From contig JAIUNU010000009.1 of NCBI GenBank assembly GCA_020161365.1, positions 1 through 64,000 on the forward strand: a stretch of 64,000 nucleotides of DNA. The letters are read 5' to 3'. The DNA comes from Pseudomonadota bacterium. GTDB taxonomy: Bacteria; Pseudomonadota; Alphaproteobacteria; Caulobacterales; Caulobacteraceae. Positions 33,213-42,422 of the stretch are shown here, piece after piece (the first letter of the stretch is position 1; each line of letters starts with the position of its first letter). Below the pieces are notes generated by a model. The model was given only the letters and a program-made list of their open reading frames with translations, was not told where the DNA came from and searched no databases. The translations under genes and the position numbers were made by a program.

Positions 33213-33595
33213 CAGGCGAGCTCCTTCGGCGGCCATACGTCGTCGCTGACGGCAAAGGTGGGACGGGCGTCGGAGACCCGGACGGTCACGCGTCCGCTGG
33301 TCGGCTTCAGAGACGCCACCGCGCTCCACGGAAGGTCGCGGGCGACATAGCCGTCGCCACGCTTGTAGAGGACCAGCGCGAGTTCTCCGTCCCGCGCGAT
33401 CAGGCCCGCGCCATCGGAAGCGATCCAGGTGGCCTTGGGACGATGATCGGGGAATTCGACATCCAGCAGCGCCTTGGCCGATGCGGCGTCCAGCGGAGGC
33501 GTGGGGCGGGCCACGCCTAGCCAGCGAACGAACGCCACCAGCAGCGCCACGGCGACGACGGAGCCGCCCAACTGGATCACCAGCGCCTTGTCCAA
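33212..33595 (-). CDS. Small membrane-anchored protein upstream of the desaturase
   Basis: A 127-residue protein with one N-terminal membrane helix (about residues 7-27, LVIQLGGSVVAVALLVAFVRWLG). The soluble part, around VTVRVSDARPTFAVSDDVWPP, appears beta-rich. I do not recognise the family. It is translationally coupled (TGATG) to the sterol desaturase-like gene, which suggests a shared membrane function. Confidence 0.65.
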   Translation of the reverse strand: MDKALVIQLGGSVVAVALLVAFVRWLGVARPTPPLDAASAKALLDVEFPDHRPKATWIASDGAGLIARDGELALVLYKRGDGYVARDLPWSAVASLKPTSGRVTVRVSDARPTFAVSDDVWPPKELA

Positions 33596-33663
33596 GACCG
33601 ACGCATCCCCCCATAACTTATTGCCGTTCAGATTGACGACCGACGAAGCGCCGTCAAGCGCTC

Positions 33664-33694
33664 AAAAAGAATGGCGCGCCCCTAAGGACGCGCC
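33664..33694 (-). terminator. Rho-independent terminator after the beta-barrel gene
   Basis: On the minus strand GGCGCG-TCC-TTA-GGG-GCGCGCC forms a stem of about 8-9 bp, followed by ATTCTTTTT. It starts 27 bases past the stop codon of the outer-membrane protein gene. Confidence 0.8.
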
Positions 33695-33720
33695 ACGCTC
33701 AGACCCGTCGGTCCTATCGT

Positions 33721-34254
33721 CTAAAAGTGGCGGACGTAGCCCACCGACACCGTGTTCGAGTTCAGATCGCTCTTGGTGTACTCCGACTTGGTCCAGTCGG
33801 CGCGGATGCCGTTCTTCCCGTCCAGCTTGTACTCGGCGCCAACGCCATAGTTCCAGCTGTCACGGCTGCCGTCGAACTGCGTCGCCGCCGGGTTATTGGT
33901 GCTGAACTTGGTCGTGCCGTAACCGACCCGGGCGGTCAGATCCAGGTTCGGGTTCACCGGAAGATAACCCACGGCGTAGCCGGCCACCTGGTGCTGCATC
34001 TTCACGCGGGCCGGACCGCCGGGCGTGTAGACCTTGTCGCTATCGACGCCGCCGGCGACCTCGCCCTCGACGCCGAAATAAGGCGTAAGCTTGGCGCCGA
34101 CGCGCCCTTGAATTGCGCCGGTGTCAGCGCCCTTCGTGCGAGTTTGACCATAGTTCAGCGAACCATAGATGTCAGTCGAGCTCTGAGCTTGAGCGAACAT
34201 CGGGGCCGCGAGAACCGAACCGGCGACCAGGGTAGCAGCGATGAGAGTTTTCAT
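33721..34254 (-). CDS. Small outer-membrane beta-barrel protein
   Basis: A 177-residue protein with a signal peptide (residues 1-23, ending MFAQAQ). The mature part alternates strands and short turns and ends in Phe (SVGYVRHF), as outer-membrane barrels do. It fits the OmpA/Opa-like eight-strand barrel group (DUF-type 'porin family'). Role unknown; possibly a structural or adhesion protein. It is a single-gene unit with a clear terminator. Confidence 0.8.
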   Translation of the reverse strand: MKTLIAATLVAGSVLAAPMFAQAQSSTDIYGSLNYGQTRTKGADTGAIQGRVGAKLTPYFGVEGEVAGGVDSDKVYTPGGPARVKMQHQVAGYAVGYLPVNPNLDLTARVGYGTTKFSTNNPAATQFDGSRDSWNYGVGAEYKLDGKNGIRADWTKSEYTKSDLNSNTVSVGYVRHF

Positions 34255-34491
34255 TCTTGTACTCCAATTCTACACGTACTCTTCAGTCCCCTCAGCTATC
34301 TCCTGCTAGGCTCATAACGCGGCGACCATGCGGCGGTTCACGGCCTGGTTTGGGGCCATTGCGTGTCGATCGGCCGACCGTGGGTGGATGACGAGGCCGC
34401 CAACCGTGCTATCTACGGGTTCAAACAAGCGTCAGAACGCGAACCCGTCTCTTTTCGAGCGAGGTCCGCGCGCATCATCGGGACCGTCGTC

Positions 34492-35607
34492 TTGCCGCAA
34501 GCCGTCATCGCCGCCACGGGGCTGTACACCCCGCCTCACAGCATCTCGAACGCCGAACTGGTCGAGGCCTTCAACACGTACGTCGAGCGCTTCAACACCG
34601 CCAACGCCGAGGCCATCGCGGCCGGCGAGGTGGTCGCCCTTGCGCCTTCCTCGCCCGAGTTCATCGAGAAGGCTTCAGGCATCAAGTCGCGCTTCGTGAT
34701 GAACAAGAGCGGGATCGTCGACCCGGAGATCATGCGGCCGATCATCCCCGAGCGTCCGAACGAAGAGATCTCGATCCTCGCCGAAATGGCCGTGGAAGCC
34801 GCCAAGCAGGCGATTGAGCGCTGGGGCAAGCCGGCCTCAGAGATCGGCGCGGTGATCTGCGCGGCCTCGAACATGCAGCGCGCCTATCCGGCGATGGCGA
34901 TCGAGGTGCAGCAGGCCCTGGGCATCGAAGGGTTCGCCTTCGACATGAACGTCGCCTGCTCGTCGGCGACCTTCGGCATCAAGACCGCCGCCGATTTCGT
35001 GACCAGCGGCAGCGCCAAGGCGGTGCTGATGGTCAATCCCGAGATCTGCTCGGGCCACCTGAACTTCCAGGACCGCGACAGCCACTTCATCTTCGGCGAC
35101 GTCGCCACGGCGGTGATCATCGAGGACGCCGACCAGGCGCAAGGCGGGTGGGAGATCGTCGGCACGCGCCTGAAGACCCAGTTCTCGAACAACATCCGCA
35201 ACAACTTCGGCTTCCTGAATCGCGCCGCGCCCGAGGGGATCGGCGCCAAGGACAAGCTCTTTGTCCAGGAAGGCCGCAAGGTGTTCCGCGAGGTGGTGCC
35301 GATGGTCAGCGAGATGATCGTCGAACACGCCAAGGACCTGGGCGTTGACCCGACCGGCCTCAAGCGGCTGTGGCTGCACCAAGCCAACATCAACATGAAC
35401 GAGATGATCGGCCGCAAGGTGCTGGGTCGCGATCCGGCGCCGGGCGAAAACGTCATCATTCTTGACGAATACGCCAACACCAGTTCGGCCGGCTCGATCA
35501 TCGCCTTCCACTCGGCTAGTGACGATTTCGCCACTGGCGAGACGGGGCTGATCTGCAGTTTCGGCGCGGGCTATTCGGCAGGCACGGTCTTCGTCCGCAA
35601 GCGCTGA
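34492..35607 (+). CDS. Beta-ketoacyl-ACP synthase III-like (beta-ketodecanoyl-ACP synthase type)
   Basis: A 371-residue thiolase-fold ketosynthase, closest in recall to the Pseudomonas beta-ketodecanoyl-ACP synthase group rather than classical FabH. The catalytic triad is visible: Cys156 in NVACSSATFG, His in WLHQANINMN, Asn in EYANTSSAG. The start is uncertain: the family begins right at QAVIAATGLYTPP, which points to TTG 34492; an in-frame start at 34363 would add 43 unusual residues. It likely primes fatty-acid elongation from a medium-chain acyl-CoA. Confidence 0.85.
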   Translation: MPQAVIAATGLYTPPHSISNAELVEAFNTYVERFNTANAEAIAAGEVVALAPSSPEFIEKASGIKSRFVMNKSGIVDPEIMRPIIPERPNEEISILAEMAVEAAKQAIERWGKPASEIGAVICAASNMQRAYPAMAIEVQQALGIEGFAFDMNVACSSATFGIKTAADFVTSGSAKAVLMVNPEICSGHLNFQDRDSHFIFGDVATAVIIEDADQAQGGWEIVGTRLKTQFSNNIRNNFGFLNRAAPEGIGAKDKLFVQEGRKVFREVVPMVSEMIVEHAKDLGVDPTGLKRLWLHQANINMNEMIGRKVLGRDPAPGENVIILDEYANTSSAGSIIAFHSASDDFATGETGLICSFGAGYSAGTVFVRKR

Positions 35608-35716
35608 ACCCGACCCATCGACCACGGCGCGCCCGCGCCGTGGCAAGGTTCAGGCTAGCGGACCGCGCACGCCTGTATAGAAATGCGCGTCACTGTTTCG
35701 CCGTAAGGTCCGTTCG

Positions 35717-36502
35717 ATGCGATTCCCTGCCCGCCGCGCCGTTCTCTCCGGCCTTGGCCTCGCCCTGCTGGCCGCTTGCGGCAAGAACCCCGATGACGGC
35801 GCCAGCGGCTGGGAACGGATCAAGGCCTCCGGCAAGTTGCGCGTGGGCCTGGAGGGGACCTATCCGCCCTTCAACTTCCAGGACAAGTCCGGCCAGTTGG
35901 CCGGGTTCGAGGTCGATTTCGCCAAGGCGCTGGCCCAGCAGCTGGGCCTGAAGGTCGAGTTCAGCCCGGCCCCGTTCGCCGGCCTGCTGGGCTCTTTGGA
36001 GTCGGGCCGTGTCGACGTGGTGATCAATCAGATCACCATCACGCCCGACCGTCAGGCCAAGTACGACTTCTCAGAGCCCTATACCGTCTCGGGCATCCAG
36101 ATCATCGCTCTGAAGGGCAAGCCTGCGCCGACGGGGCCGGAGGAGCTTGCCGGCAAGAAGGTCGGCGTCGGCCTGGGCACGAACTACGAGCAGTGGATTC
36201 GCGCCAATGTTCCCAGCGCGGACGTGCGGACCTACGACGACGATCCGACCAAGTACCAGGACCTGCGCGCGGGCCGTATCGACGCGGTACTGAACGATCG
36301 TCTTGTCGCCGCCGACTTCGTGAAGACCTCGCCGGAATTCGTGGCTTCCGGCCAGCCGTTCGCCGCCCAAGGGTCGGGCGTGGCGATGAAAAAGGACCCG
36401 GGCCTGAAGGTCGTGATCAATCAAGCCATCGACGCCCTGCGCGCCAACGGCAAGCTCGCCGCGATCTCGCAGCAGTGGTTCGGCATGGACGTCACGCACT
36501 AG
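35717..36502 (+). CDS. Polar amino-acid (cystine-like) ABC transporter, binding lipoprotein
   Basis: A 261-residue solute-binding protein. The signal sequence ends in lipobox LLAAC, anchoring it to the membrane. Family 3 binding-protein motifs are clear: LRVGLEGTYPPFNFQDKSGQLAGFEVDFAKALA and the later TITPDRQAKYDFSEPYTVSG. The overall pattern is that of cystine/polar amino-acid binders such as FliY/TcyA. It is followed after 3 bp by the permease gene and then the ATPase gene, a complete three-gene transporter operon. Confidence 0.9.
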   Translation: MRFPARRAVLSGLGLALLAACGKNPDDGASGWERIKASGKLRVGLEGTYPPFNFQDKSGQLAGFEVDFAKALAQQLGLKVEFSPAPFAGLLGSLESGRVDVVINQITITPDRQAKYDFSEPYTVSGIQIIALKGKPAPTGPEELAGKKVGVGLGTNYEQWIRANVPSADVRTYDDDPTKYQDLRAGRIDAVLNDRLVAADFVKTSPEFVASGQPFAAQGSGVAMKKDPGLKVVINQAIDALRANGKLAAISQQWFGMDVTH

Positions 36503-36505
36503 CCC

Positions 36506-37165
36506 ATGGACACCAGCCTCGACCTGCTGCGGCAGTCCGCTCCGCTTTTGCTGAAGGGCGCGGGCTACACGATCATCCTGAGCGTCCTCGGCATGAGCAT
36601 CGGTGTCGTGCTGGGTTTCGGGCTGGCCCTTATGCGGCTTTCGCGATCGGCGCTGCTGCGCTGGCCGGCGGGTGTCTACGTCTCGGCGTTTCGCGGCACC
36701 CCGCTGCTGGTCCAGCTGTTCCTGATCTATTATGGCCTGCCGCAGTTTGGTCTGGAGATGCCGCCTTTGCTGGCGGCGGGGATCGGCTTTTCGCTGAACG
36801 TGGCCGCCTACAGCTGCGAGATCCTGCGCAGCGCGATCGCGGCCGTCGACAAGGGCCAGTGGGAAGCCGCCAGCGTGCTCGGCATGAGCCGGGGCCAGGC
36901 CCTGCGCCGCGTGATCCTGCCCCAGGCCGCCCGCACCGCTGTCGCGCCGCTTTCGAACAGCTTCATCAGCCTGGTGAAGGACACCTCGCTAGCCGCCACC
37001 ATCCAGGTGCCGGAACTGTTCCGCCAAGCCCAGCTGATCACCGCCAGGACCTACGAGATCTTCACGATGTATCTGGCGGCGGCGGCGATCTACTGGATCC
37101 TGTCGACGATGCTGGCCGCCGTGCAGAGCCGCCTGGAACGTCGCGCCGCAGAGGGCCGCCGATGA
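36506..37165 (+). CDS. Polar amino-acid ABC transporter, permease
   Basis: A 219-residue inner-membrane permease of the HisM/YecS group. It has five or so hydrophobic segments and the EAA loop EAASVLGMSRGQALRRVILPQA that docks the ATPase. It overlaps the ATPase gene by 4 bp (ATGA). It moves the amino acid delivered by the binding protein encoded upstream. A single permease gene implies a homodimer. Confidence 0.9.
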   Translation: MDTSLDLLRQSAPLLLKGAGYTIILSVLGMSIGVVLGFGLALMRLSRSALLRWPAGVYVSAFRGTPLLVQLFLIYYGLPQFGLEMPPLLAAGIGFSLNVAAYSCEILRSAIAAVDKGQWEAASVLGMSRGQALRRVILPQAARTAVAPLSNSFISLVKDTSLAATIQVPELFRQAQLITARTYEIFTMYLAAAAIYWILSTMLAAVQSRLERRAAEGRR

Positions 37166-37902
37166 GCGCGATCGACGCCAAGTCCCTGAAGAAGAGCTTC
37201 GGCGACACGCCGGTTCTGGCCGGGGTGGACCTGACCGTCGCGCCTGGCGAGGTGGTGGCGATCATTGGGCCTAGCGGATCGGGGAAGAGCACCCTGCTCC
37301 GCTGCCTCGCGGGCCTGGAGCCGTTGAACGGCGGCCAACTGACGATCGCGGGCGTCACGGCCGACGCGAAAACCGCTCTGGCCAAGACACTGAACGGTCG
37401 GGTCGGCTTTGTCTTTCAGGGCTTCAACCTGTTTCCTCACCGCACAGCGCTGGAAAACGTGACCGAGGGTCCGATCATCGTCCGCAAGCAGGATCCCGCC
37501 CAAGCCCGCGCGAAGGCTCTGGCGCTGCTGGAAAAGGTGGGGCTGTCGGATCGCGTCGACGCCTATCCGGCGGCGTTGTCCGGCGGCCAGCAGCAGCGCT
37601 GCGCCATCGCACGCGCCCTAGCGATGGACCCTGAAGTCATTCTTTTCGACGAGCCGACATCGGCGCTGGATCCGGAGCTGGTGGGCGAAGTCCTGGCGGT
37701 CATCCGGGACTTGGCCGCTGAGAAGCGCACGATGGTGATCGTCACCCATCAGATGGATTTCGCCCGCGACGTGGCCGATCGCACGATTTTCATGGACGGC
37801 GGCGTGATCGTCGAGCAAGGACCGTCACGTCAGCTCCTCGCATCGCCACGCGAAGAGCGGACCCGACGTTTCCTGGCCAGATCCGGCGTTCTCCAGCCAT
37901 AA
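37162..37902 (+). CDS. Polar amino-acid ABC transporter, ATP-binding protein
   Basis: A 246-residue ATPase of the GlnQ/TcyC group. Walker A GPSGSGKST, Q-loop GFVFQGFNLFPH, signature LSGGQQQR, Walker B VILFDEPTSALDPE and switch His in VTHQMDF are all present. It is translationally coupled to the permease by the ATGA overlap. Together with the binding lipoprotein it forms an importer, probably for cystine or another polar amino acid. Confidence 0.93.
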   Translation: MSAIDAKSLKKSFGDTPVLAGVDLTVAPGEVVAIIGPSGSGKSTLLRCLAGLEPLNGGQLTIAGVTADAKTALAKTLNGRVGFVFQGFNLFPHRTALENVTEGPIIVRKQDPAQARAKALALLEKVGLSDRVDAYPAALSGGQQQRCAIARALAMDPEVILFDEPTSALDPELVGEVLAVIRDLAAEKRTMVIVTHQMDFARDVADRTIFMDGGVIVEQGPSRQLLASPREERTRRFLARSGVLQP

Positions 37903-37967
37903 TTTGGCCCACGGGACGCGTCACGACCTGACCGCCTACGCCGGGTGGCTTTTTTGGCGAGGACAGC

Positions 37968-38270
37968 GTGAAGCCTTACATCGAACTCAAGGGCGCCTCA
38001 GGCGCCGTCTACCGCTACAAGCTGGCCGAAAACGGCGAGCCCGGCACGACGATCGCCGGCAACTTCGTCTATGTCGACGCCAAGGGCGCGGTCGTGTTCG
38101 CCGGTCAGGCCAACAATCTGGTGGACGCCAAGGCCCGCTGGTCGGAAGCCTATTCTCGGTATGGGGCGACCTGGCTCTACACCCGCCTCAATGTGTCGGG
38201 GGCTTCCCGAGCAGAAGAGTATTCTGACTTGGTGATCGCGCTTCAGCCGGCGATGAATCAGGCCGACTAG
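37968..38270 (+). CDS. Small conserved hypothetical protein
   Basis: A 100-residue protein, starting at GTG 37968 with GGCGAGGAC before it. The sequence KPYIELKGASGAVYRYKLAENGEP suggests a small beta-rich domain, then a helix (LVDAKARWSEAYSRYG). I do not recognise the family with certainty. It lies between the ABC transporter and recG on the same strand, 41 bp before recG. Confidence 0.6.
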   Translation: MKPYIELKGASGAVYRYKLAENGEPGTTIAGNFVYVDAKGAVVFAGQANNLVDAKARWSEAYSRYGATWLYTRLNVSGASRAEEYSDLVIALQPAMNQAD

Positions 38271-38310
38271 GCTCGCCCGGCGGCCGCCGACGCGGCTATG
38301 GTCGCATTAA

Positions 38311-40392
38311 ATGCGCCCGGAGATTCTTTTCCCCCTGTTCACCTCGGTATCCACGCTCAAGGGCGTGGGCCCCCGGGTTGCGCCTCTGGTCGAAAGACTG
38401 TCCGGCCCGATCGTGCGCGATGTCTTGTTCACCGCGCCCACCGGCCTGATCAGGCGAACCACGACCACCGTCGATCAGGCCGTCGAGAACCAGGTGCAGA
38501 CCTTCCTGGTCACGATTGATAGCCATCAGCCGCCGCATCGTCTGGGCCAGCCCTGGAAGATCCGCGCCTGGGACGGCACGGGGTTCCTCACCCTGGTCTG
38601 GTTCAAGGGCCACGGGCCGCATCTGGAACGCCAGCACCCGAAAGGCGCGCGCCGGGCGGTCAGCGGCAAGGTCGAACGCCCCGAAGGCTTCGCCTCCGAA
38701 TTGCAGATCGCTCATCCAGACTACATCGTCGCCGAGGAGAAGGCCGGCGATATTCCCCAGGTCGAAACGGTCTATCCGGCCACCCAGGGCCTGCCCTCCC
38801 GAACCTTCCGCAAGTTCGCGCTGGAGGCGCTTGAGCGCGCCCCTTCATTGCCGGAGTGGCAGGACCCGGCCTGGCGCGAACGCGAAAAGCTGCCCAGCTG
38901 GCGCGAGGCGCTCGCGGCGCTCCACGCGCCCACCGGCGAGGCCGACCTGTCGCCCCTGGCGCGGCCGCGCCGCCGCCTGGCCTATGACGAACTTCTGGCC
39001 CATCAACTGGCCCTGGCTCAGCGCAAGGCCACCCGCCGCTCACACCCCGGCCCGCGTATCCCGGCCGGCCCGCTGGCGGACGCCGCCGAAAAGGCCCTGC
39101 CGTTCCGATTGACCGGGGCGCAGATCCGCGCCCTCTCCGAAGTCCGGGGCGACTTGGCCTCCGGCGAACGGATGAGCCGCCTGCTGCAAGGCGATGTCGG
39201 CTCCGGCAAGACCGTGGTTGGGATGCTGGCCATGGCCGACGCGGCCAGCGCGGGCCTGCAGTCGGCCTTGATGGCTCCAACCGAGATCCTCGCGCGCCAG
39301 CACTTTGAGACCATCGCCGCACCGCTGGAGGCCCTGGGCCTGTCGGTGATCCTGCTGACGGGCCGAGACAAGGGGACGGCTCGCGCCGGCAAGCTTGCGG
39401 GCTTGGCGTCGGGCGCCCACCACATCGCCGTCGGCACCCACGCGCTGTTTCAGGACGATGTCGTCTTCCGATCCCTGGCCTTGACCATTATCGACGAACA
39501 GCATCGCTTCGGGGTCAATGAACGCCGTCGCCTGCAAGACAAGGGGGACGGGGTCCACCTGCTGGCCATGTCCGCGACGCCGATCCCGCGCACGCTGGAA
39601 CTGACGGTGTTTGGCGACCTGGACGTGTCCCGGATCGACGAGAAACCACCGGGACGCACGCCGGTCGCCACCCGCGCCGCGCCGACCTCGCGCGTACCGG
39701 AGATCGTCGAGCGGCTGCGCGGGGCCATCTCAGGTGGGGCTCAGGCTTTCTGGATCTGCCCGCTGGTCTCGGAGTCCGAGAAGGTCGACCTGCGCGCCGC
39801 AGAGGATCGCGCGGCCGACCTGGCCCGCCACTTGCCGGGCGTGGGCCTCGTTCACGGCCAGATGCCGCCTGCCGAGAAGGACTCGGTCATGCAACGCTTC
39901 GTCGACGGCGAGGTCAGTGTCCTGGTCGCGACCACAGTGGTCGAGGTTGGGGTCAATGTGCCCAACGCCAGCATCATGGTGATCGAGCACGCCGATCGTT
40001 TTGGCCTGGCGCAGCTTCACCAATTGCGTGGCCGGGTGGGCCGGGGAACGCGGGAGAGCTCGTGCGTACTGCTCTACGATCCGCCGCTATCGGAGGTGGC
40101 CCAGCAGCGCCTCGACATCCTGCGTCGCAGCGACGATGGCTTCGAGATCGCCGAGAAGGATCTGGAGCTGCGCGGCGGCGGCGACCCGCTAGGCCTCAAG
40201 CAGAGCGGCTTCCCGGCGTATCGCCTGGCCGACCCTGTCGCCCACCGCGACCTGATCGCGGTCGCGGCCGATGACGCCCGCCTGATCCTGGCGCGCGATC
40301 CGGACCTGACCTCGCCGCGCGGCCAGGCGCTGCGGACGCTGCAGGAACTGTTCGACTGGAAGCCCGCCTCGCCGTTGAACGAGGCTGGCTAG
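38311..40392 (+). CDS. recG: ATP-dependent DNA helicase RecG
   Basis: A branch-migration helicase that rescues stalled forks and processes Holliday junctions. The 693-residue protein has the N-terminal wedge domain (OB fold, around residues 60-150), then the helicase core: Walker A GDVGSGKTVVGML, motif Ia APTEILARQH, the RecG-type DEQHRFG box, SATPIPRTL, VATTVVEVGVNVPNA and QLRGRVGRG. Length is normal. It is convergent with the DUF808 gene, with only 7 bp between stops. Confidence 0.96.
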   Translation: MRPEILFPLFTSVSTLKGVGPRVAPLVERLSGPIVRDVLFTAPTGLIRRTTTTVDQAVENQVQTFLVTIDSHQPPHRLGQPWKIRAWDGTGFLTLVWFKGHGPHLERQHPKGARRAVSGKVERPEGFASELQIAHPDYIVAEEKAGDIPQVETVYPATQGLPSRTFRKFALEALERAPSLPEWQDPAWREREKLPSWREALAALHAPTGEADLSPLARPRRRLAYDELLAHQLALAQRKATRRSHPGPRIPAGPLADAAEKALPFRLTGAQIRALSEVRGDLASGERMSRLLQGDVGSGKTVVGMLAMADAASAGLQSALMAPTEILARQHFETIAAPLEALGLSVILLTGRDKGTARAGKLAGLASGAHHIAVGTHALFQDDVVFRSLALTIIDEQHRFGVNERRRLQDKGDGVHLLAMSATPIPRTLELTVFGDLDVSRIDEKPPGRTPVATRAAPTSRVPEIVERLRGAISGGAQAFWICPLVSESEKVDLRAAEDRAADLARHLPGVGLVHGQMPPAEKDSVMQRFVDGEVSVLVATTVVEVGVNVPNASIMVIEHADRFGLAQLHQLRGRVGRGTRESSCVLLYDPPLSEVAQQRLDILRRSDDGFEIAEKDLELRGGGDPLGLKQSGFPAYRLADPVAHRDLIAVAADDARLILARDPDLTSPRGQALRTLQELFDWKPASPLNEAG

Positions 40393-40399
40393 CCCCTGT

Positions 40400-41341
40400 T
40401 CAATGCGCCGCGCCCTTGCGGTGATGCCAGAGGTGCATGACGCCAGCCAGCACACCACCGATCGCCAGGCCCACGACCGCCGAGCCTAGCGCGAAGGCCA
40501 GCCATCCTGCGACCGGCCCCACGATCGGCGCCTGGCCCGCCCAATGAGACAGACCCTCAACCCAGTGCGGGATCGGCGTTAGATGGAACTTCTCCAGGCC
40601 GTGGACAATGATCCCACCGCCGACCCACAGCATGGCCGCCGTACCGATCAAGGTCAGGGCCTCCATCGTCACCGGCATCGCCTTGACGAGCCCCCGCCCG
40701 AAGGCCTGCGAGCCTTTGTTCTGGCGGCGCGACAGGTGGAGGCCGATGTCGTCCATCTTCACGATCAACGCGACAGCGCCATACACGCCGATCGTCAAGA
40801 GCACGCCGACCAGAGCCAGCGCCGCAGCCTGCATGGCGAGGCCGAGGTTTGCGACCTCGGCCAGTGCGATGGCCATGATTTCACCCGACAAGATCAGATC
40901 GGTGCGGATCGCGCCGTCGACTTTCTGCTTCTCCAGAGCTGGACCGCTGAGCGCCAACTCCTCGATCGCTTCGCCCTCGTTCTGGGGCGTGAAGGCTTCG
41001 AGAATCTTCTCCGTCGCCTCGAAGGCCAGATAGGCCCCACCCACCATCAGGATCGGCGTCACCGCCCACGGTGCGAAGGCCGAGAGCAGTAGTGCGCCGG
41101 GCAAAAGGAAGATCAGCTTGTTGCGCAGCGAGCCCAGAGCGATTTTCCAGACAATGGGCAGTTCGCGATCCGGCGTGAATCCCATGGCGTAACCGGGCGT
41201 CACGGCCGCGTCGTCGACCACGACGCCCACCGCCTTGCTTCCCGCCTTCCCCGCCGCCGCGCCCACGTCATCCAGCGAGGCGGCGGCGATCTTGGTGATG
41301 GCCGCGACATCATCGAGCAGCGCGGCAAGGCCGGAGGGCAT
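40400..41341 (-). CDS. DUF808/YedI-family inner-membrane protein
   Basis: A 313-residue membrane protein of the DUF808 (E. coli YedI) family. It begins MPSGLAALLDDVAAITKIAAASLDDVGAAAGKAG, the highly conserved family start, and continues KAVGVVVDDAAVTPGYAMGF. Several hydrophobic segments follow. The function is unknown. ATG 41341 is chosen for that conserved start, ignoring an in-frame extension. It is divergent from the phosphotransferase gene. Confidence 0.88.
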   Translation of the reverse strand: MPSGLAALLDDVAAITKIAAASLDDVGAAAGKAGSKAVGVVVDDAAVTPGYAMGFTPDRELPIVWKIALGSLRNKLIFLLPGALLLSAFAPWAVTPILMVGGAYLAFEATEKILEAFTPQNEGEAIEELALSGPALEKQKVDGAIRTDLILSGEIMAIALAEVANLGLAMQAAALALVGVLLTIGVYGAVALIVKMDDIGLHLSRRQNKGSQAFGRGLVKAMPVTMEALTLIGTAAMLWVGGGIIVHGLEKFHLTPIPHWVEGLSHWAGQAPIVGPVAGWLAFALGSAVVGLAIGGVLAGVMHLWHHRKGAAH

Positions 41342-41453
41342 CGGAGATCCTGTGAGAAGCGCTTGAAGGCCTCGTTGCGTAAGGCGCGCCGCGCGTGTCG
41401 TAAAGTGCGGAGCCTCTTGCCTGACGCTGGGTGAAGGCTGGAACGCTGGCCGC

Positions 41454-42422
41454 ATGGATGTCGCCGCCGCTCTCGATCGCCTCGCGCCGCAGCTTTCGCC
41501 CTCCGCGACGGGCGCCGTCAATGCGCGTCGGCTTTCGGGCGGGGCCAGCCTGGAGACCTGGGCTTTCGACCTGAGCGACGGAACGCCGTTGATCCTGCGA
41601 CGCAGGCCTGACGCAGCGCTGCCCCGTGAAACCGCCCTGCCGCTGGCGTCGGAAGCCGCGCTGATCCGCGCGGCCGAGGCCGTCGGCGCGCCGACCCCGA
41701 CCGTGCTGAAGGTCTGCACGCCCGACGACCAACTGGGCGAGGCCTATGTGATGCGCCGACTGGAGGGTGAGACCCTGGGTCGACGCATCACGCGGGACGA
41801 GGCCTTCGCAGCCGTCCGGCCCGGTCTGGCGCGACGCTGCGGCGAGGTTCTGGCGCAAATCCACGCTGCGCCCACCACAAACCTGCCGCCCCTGGCGATC
41901 TCGGACGCGCGCGGCGAGCTGGAGCGCTATGAGGGCATCTATCGCGATCTGGACGCTCGTCGTCCGATCTTGGAGGCGGCCTTCCGCTGGCTGAAGGCGA
42001 CTGCGCCGCCCCCTCCCGAACGACCCGTTCTCATCCACGGGGATTTCAGGAACGGCAATCTGATGATCCATCCCGAGCAAGGCCTGGTGGGCGTGCTCGA
42101 TTGGGAGTTGGCGCACCTGGGCGATCCGGCCGAGGATCTGGGTTGGATCTGTGTAAACTCTTGGCGTTTCGGCGCCTGGCGCAAGCCCGTCGGCGGCTTC
42201 GGCGACTATGCGGAGCTCTTGGCCGGCCATGGCGGCGACATATCGCTGGAGCGCGTCCAGTTCTGGCAGGCGCTCGGTTCACTGAAATGGGCGGTAATGT
42301 GCCTGATGATGTACCAGAGCTTCGCAACCGGCGCTGACCGCTCGATCGAGCGCGCGATGATCGGCCGCCGGACCAGCGAGGCCGAGATTGATCTGGTGAC
42401 CCTGATGGAGGGCGCGACGTGA
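41454..42422 (+). CDS. Phosphotransferase (ACAD10/APH-like)
   Basis: A 322-residue aminoglycoside-phosphotransferase-fold enzyme. The catalytic HGDFRNGNLM loop (Brenner motif) and the metal-binding DWELAHLGDPAEDLGW are intact. This subgroup, like the kinase domain of ACAD10, phosphorylates hydroxyacyl-CoAs for beta-oxidation of 4-hydroxy acids. Genes for DUF6285 and often an acyl-CoA dehydrogenase accompany it; here only DUF6285 follows, overlapping by 4 bp. Confidence 0.85.
   Translation: MDVAAALDRLAPQLSPSATGAVNARRLSGGASLETWAFDLSDGTPLILRRRPDAALPRETALPLASEAALIRAAEAVGAPTPTVLKVCTPDDQLGEAYVMRRLEGETLGRRITRDEAFAAVRPGLARRCGEVLAQIHAAPTTNLPPLAISDARGELERYEGIYRDLDARRPILEAAFRWLKATAPPPPERPVLIHGDFRNGNLMIHPEQGLVGVLDWELAHLGDPAEDLGWICVNSWRFGAWRKPVGGFGDYAELLAGHGGDISLERVQFWQALGSLKWAVMCLMMYQSFATGADRSIERAMIGRRTSEAEIDLVTLMEGAT

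Noticed and set aside
32310..33614. 434-residue frame that would fuse extra N-terminal sequence to the sterol desaturase
   Set aside because: The first part is a frame shadow of the coupled small membrane protein; the desaturase start at 33212 fits the family and the TGATG overlap.
36193..37902. 569-residue frame running through permease and ATPase genes
   Set aside because: The first part is out of frame with the binding protein and permease; only the part from ATG 37162 is the real ATPase.
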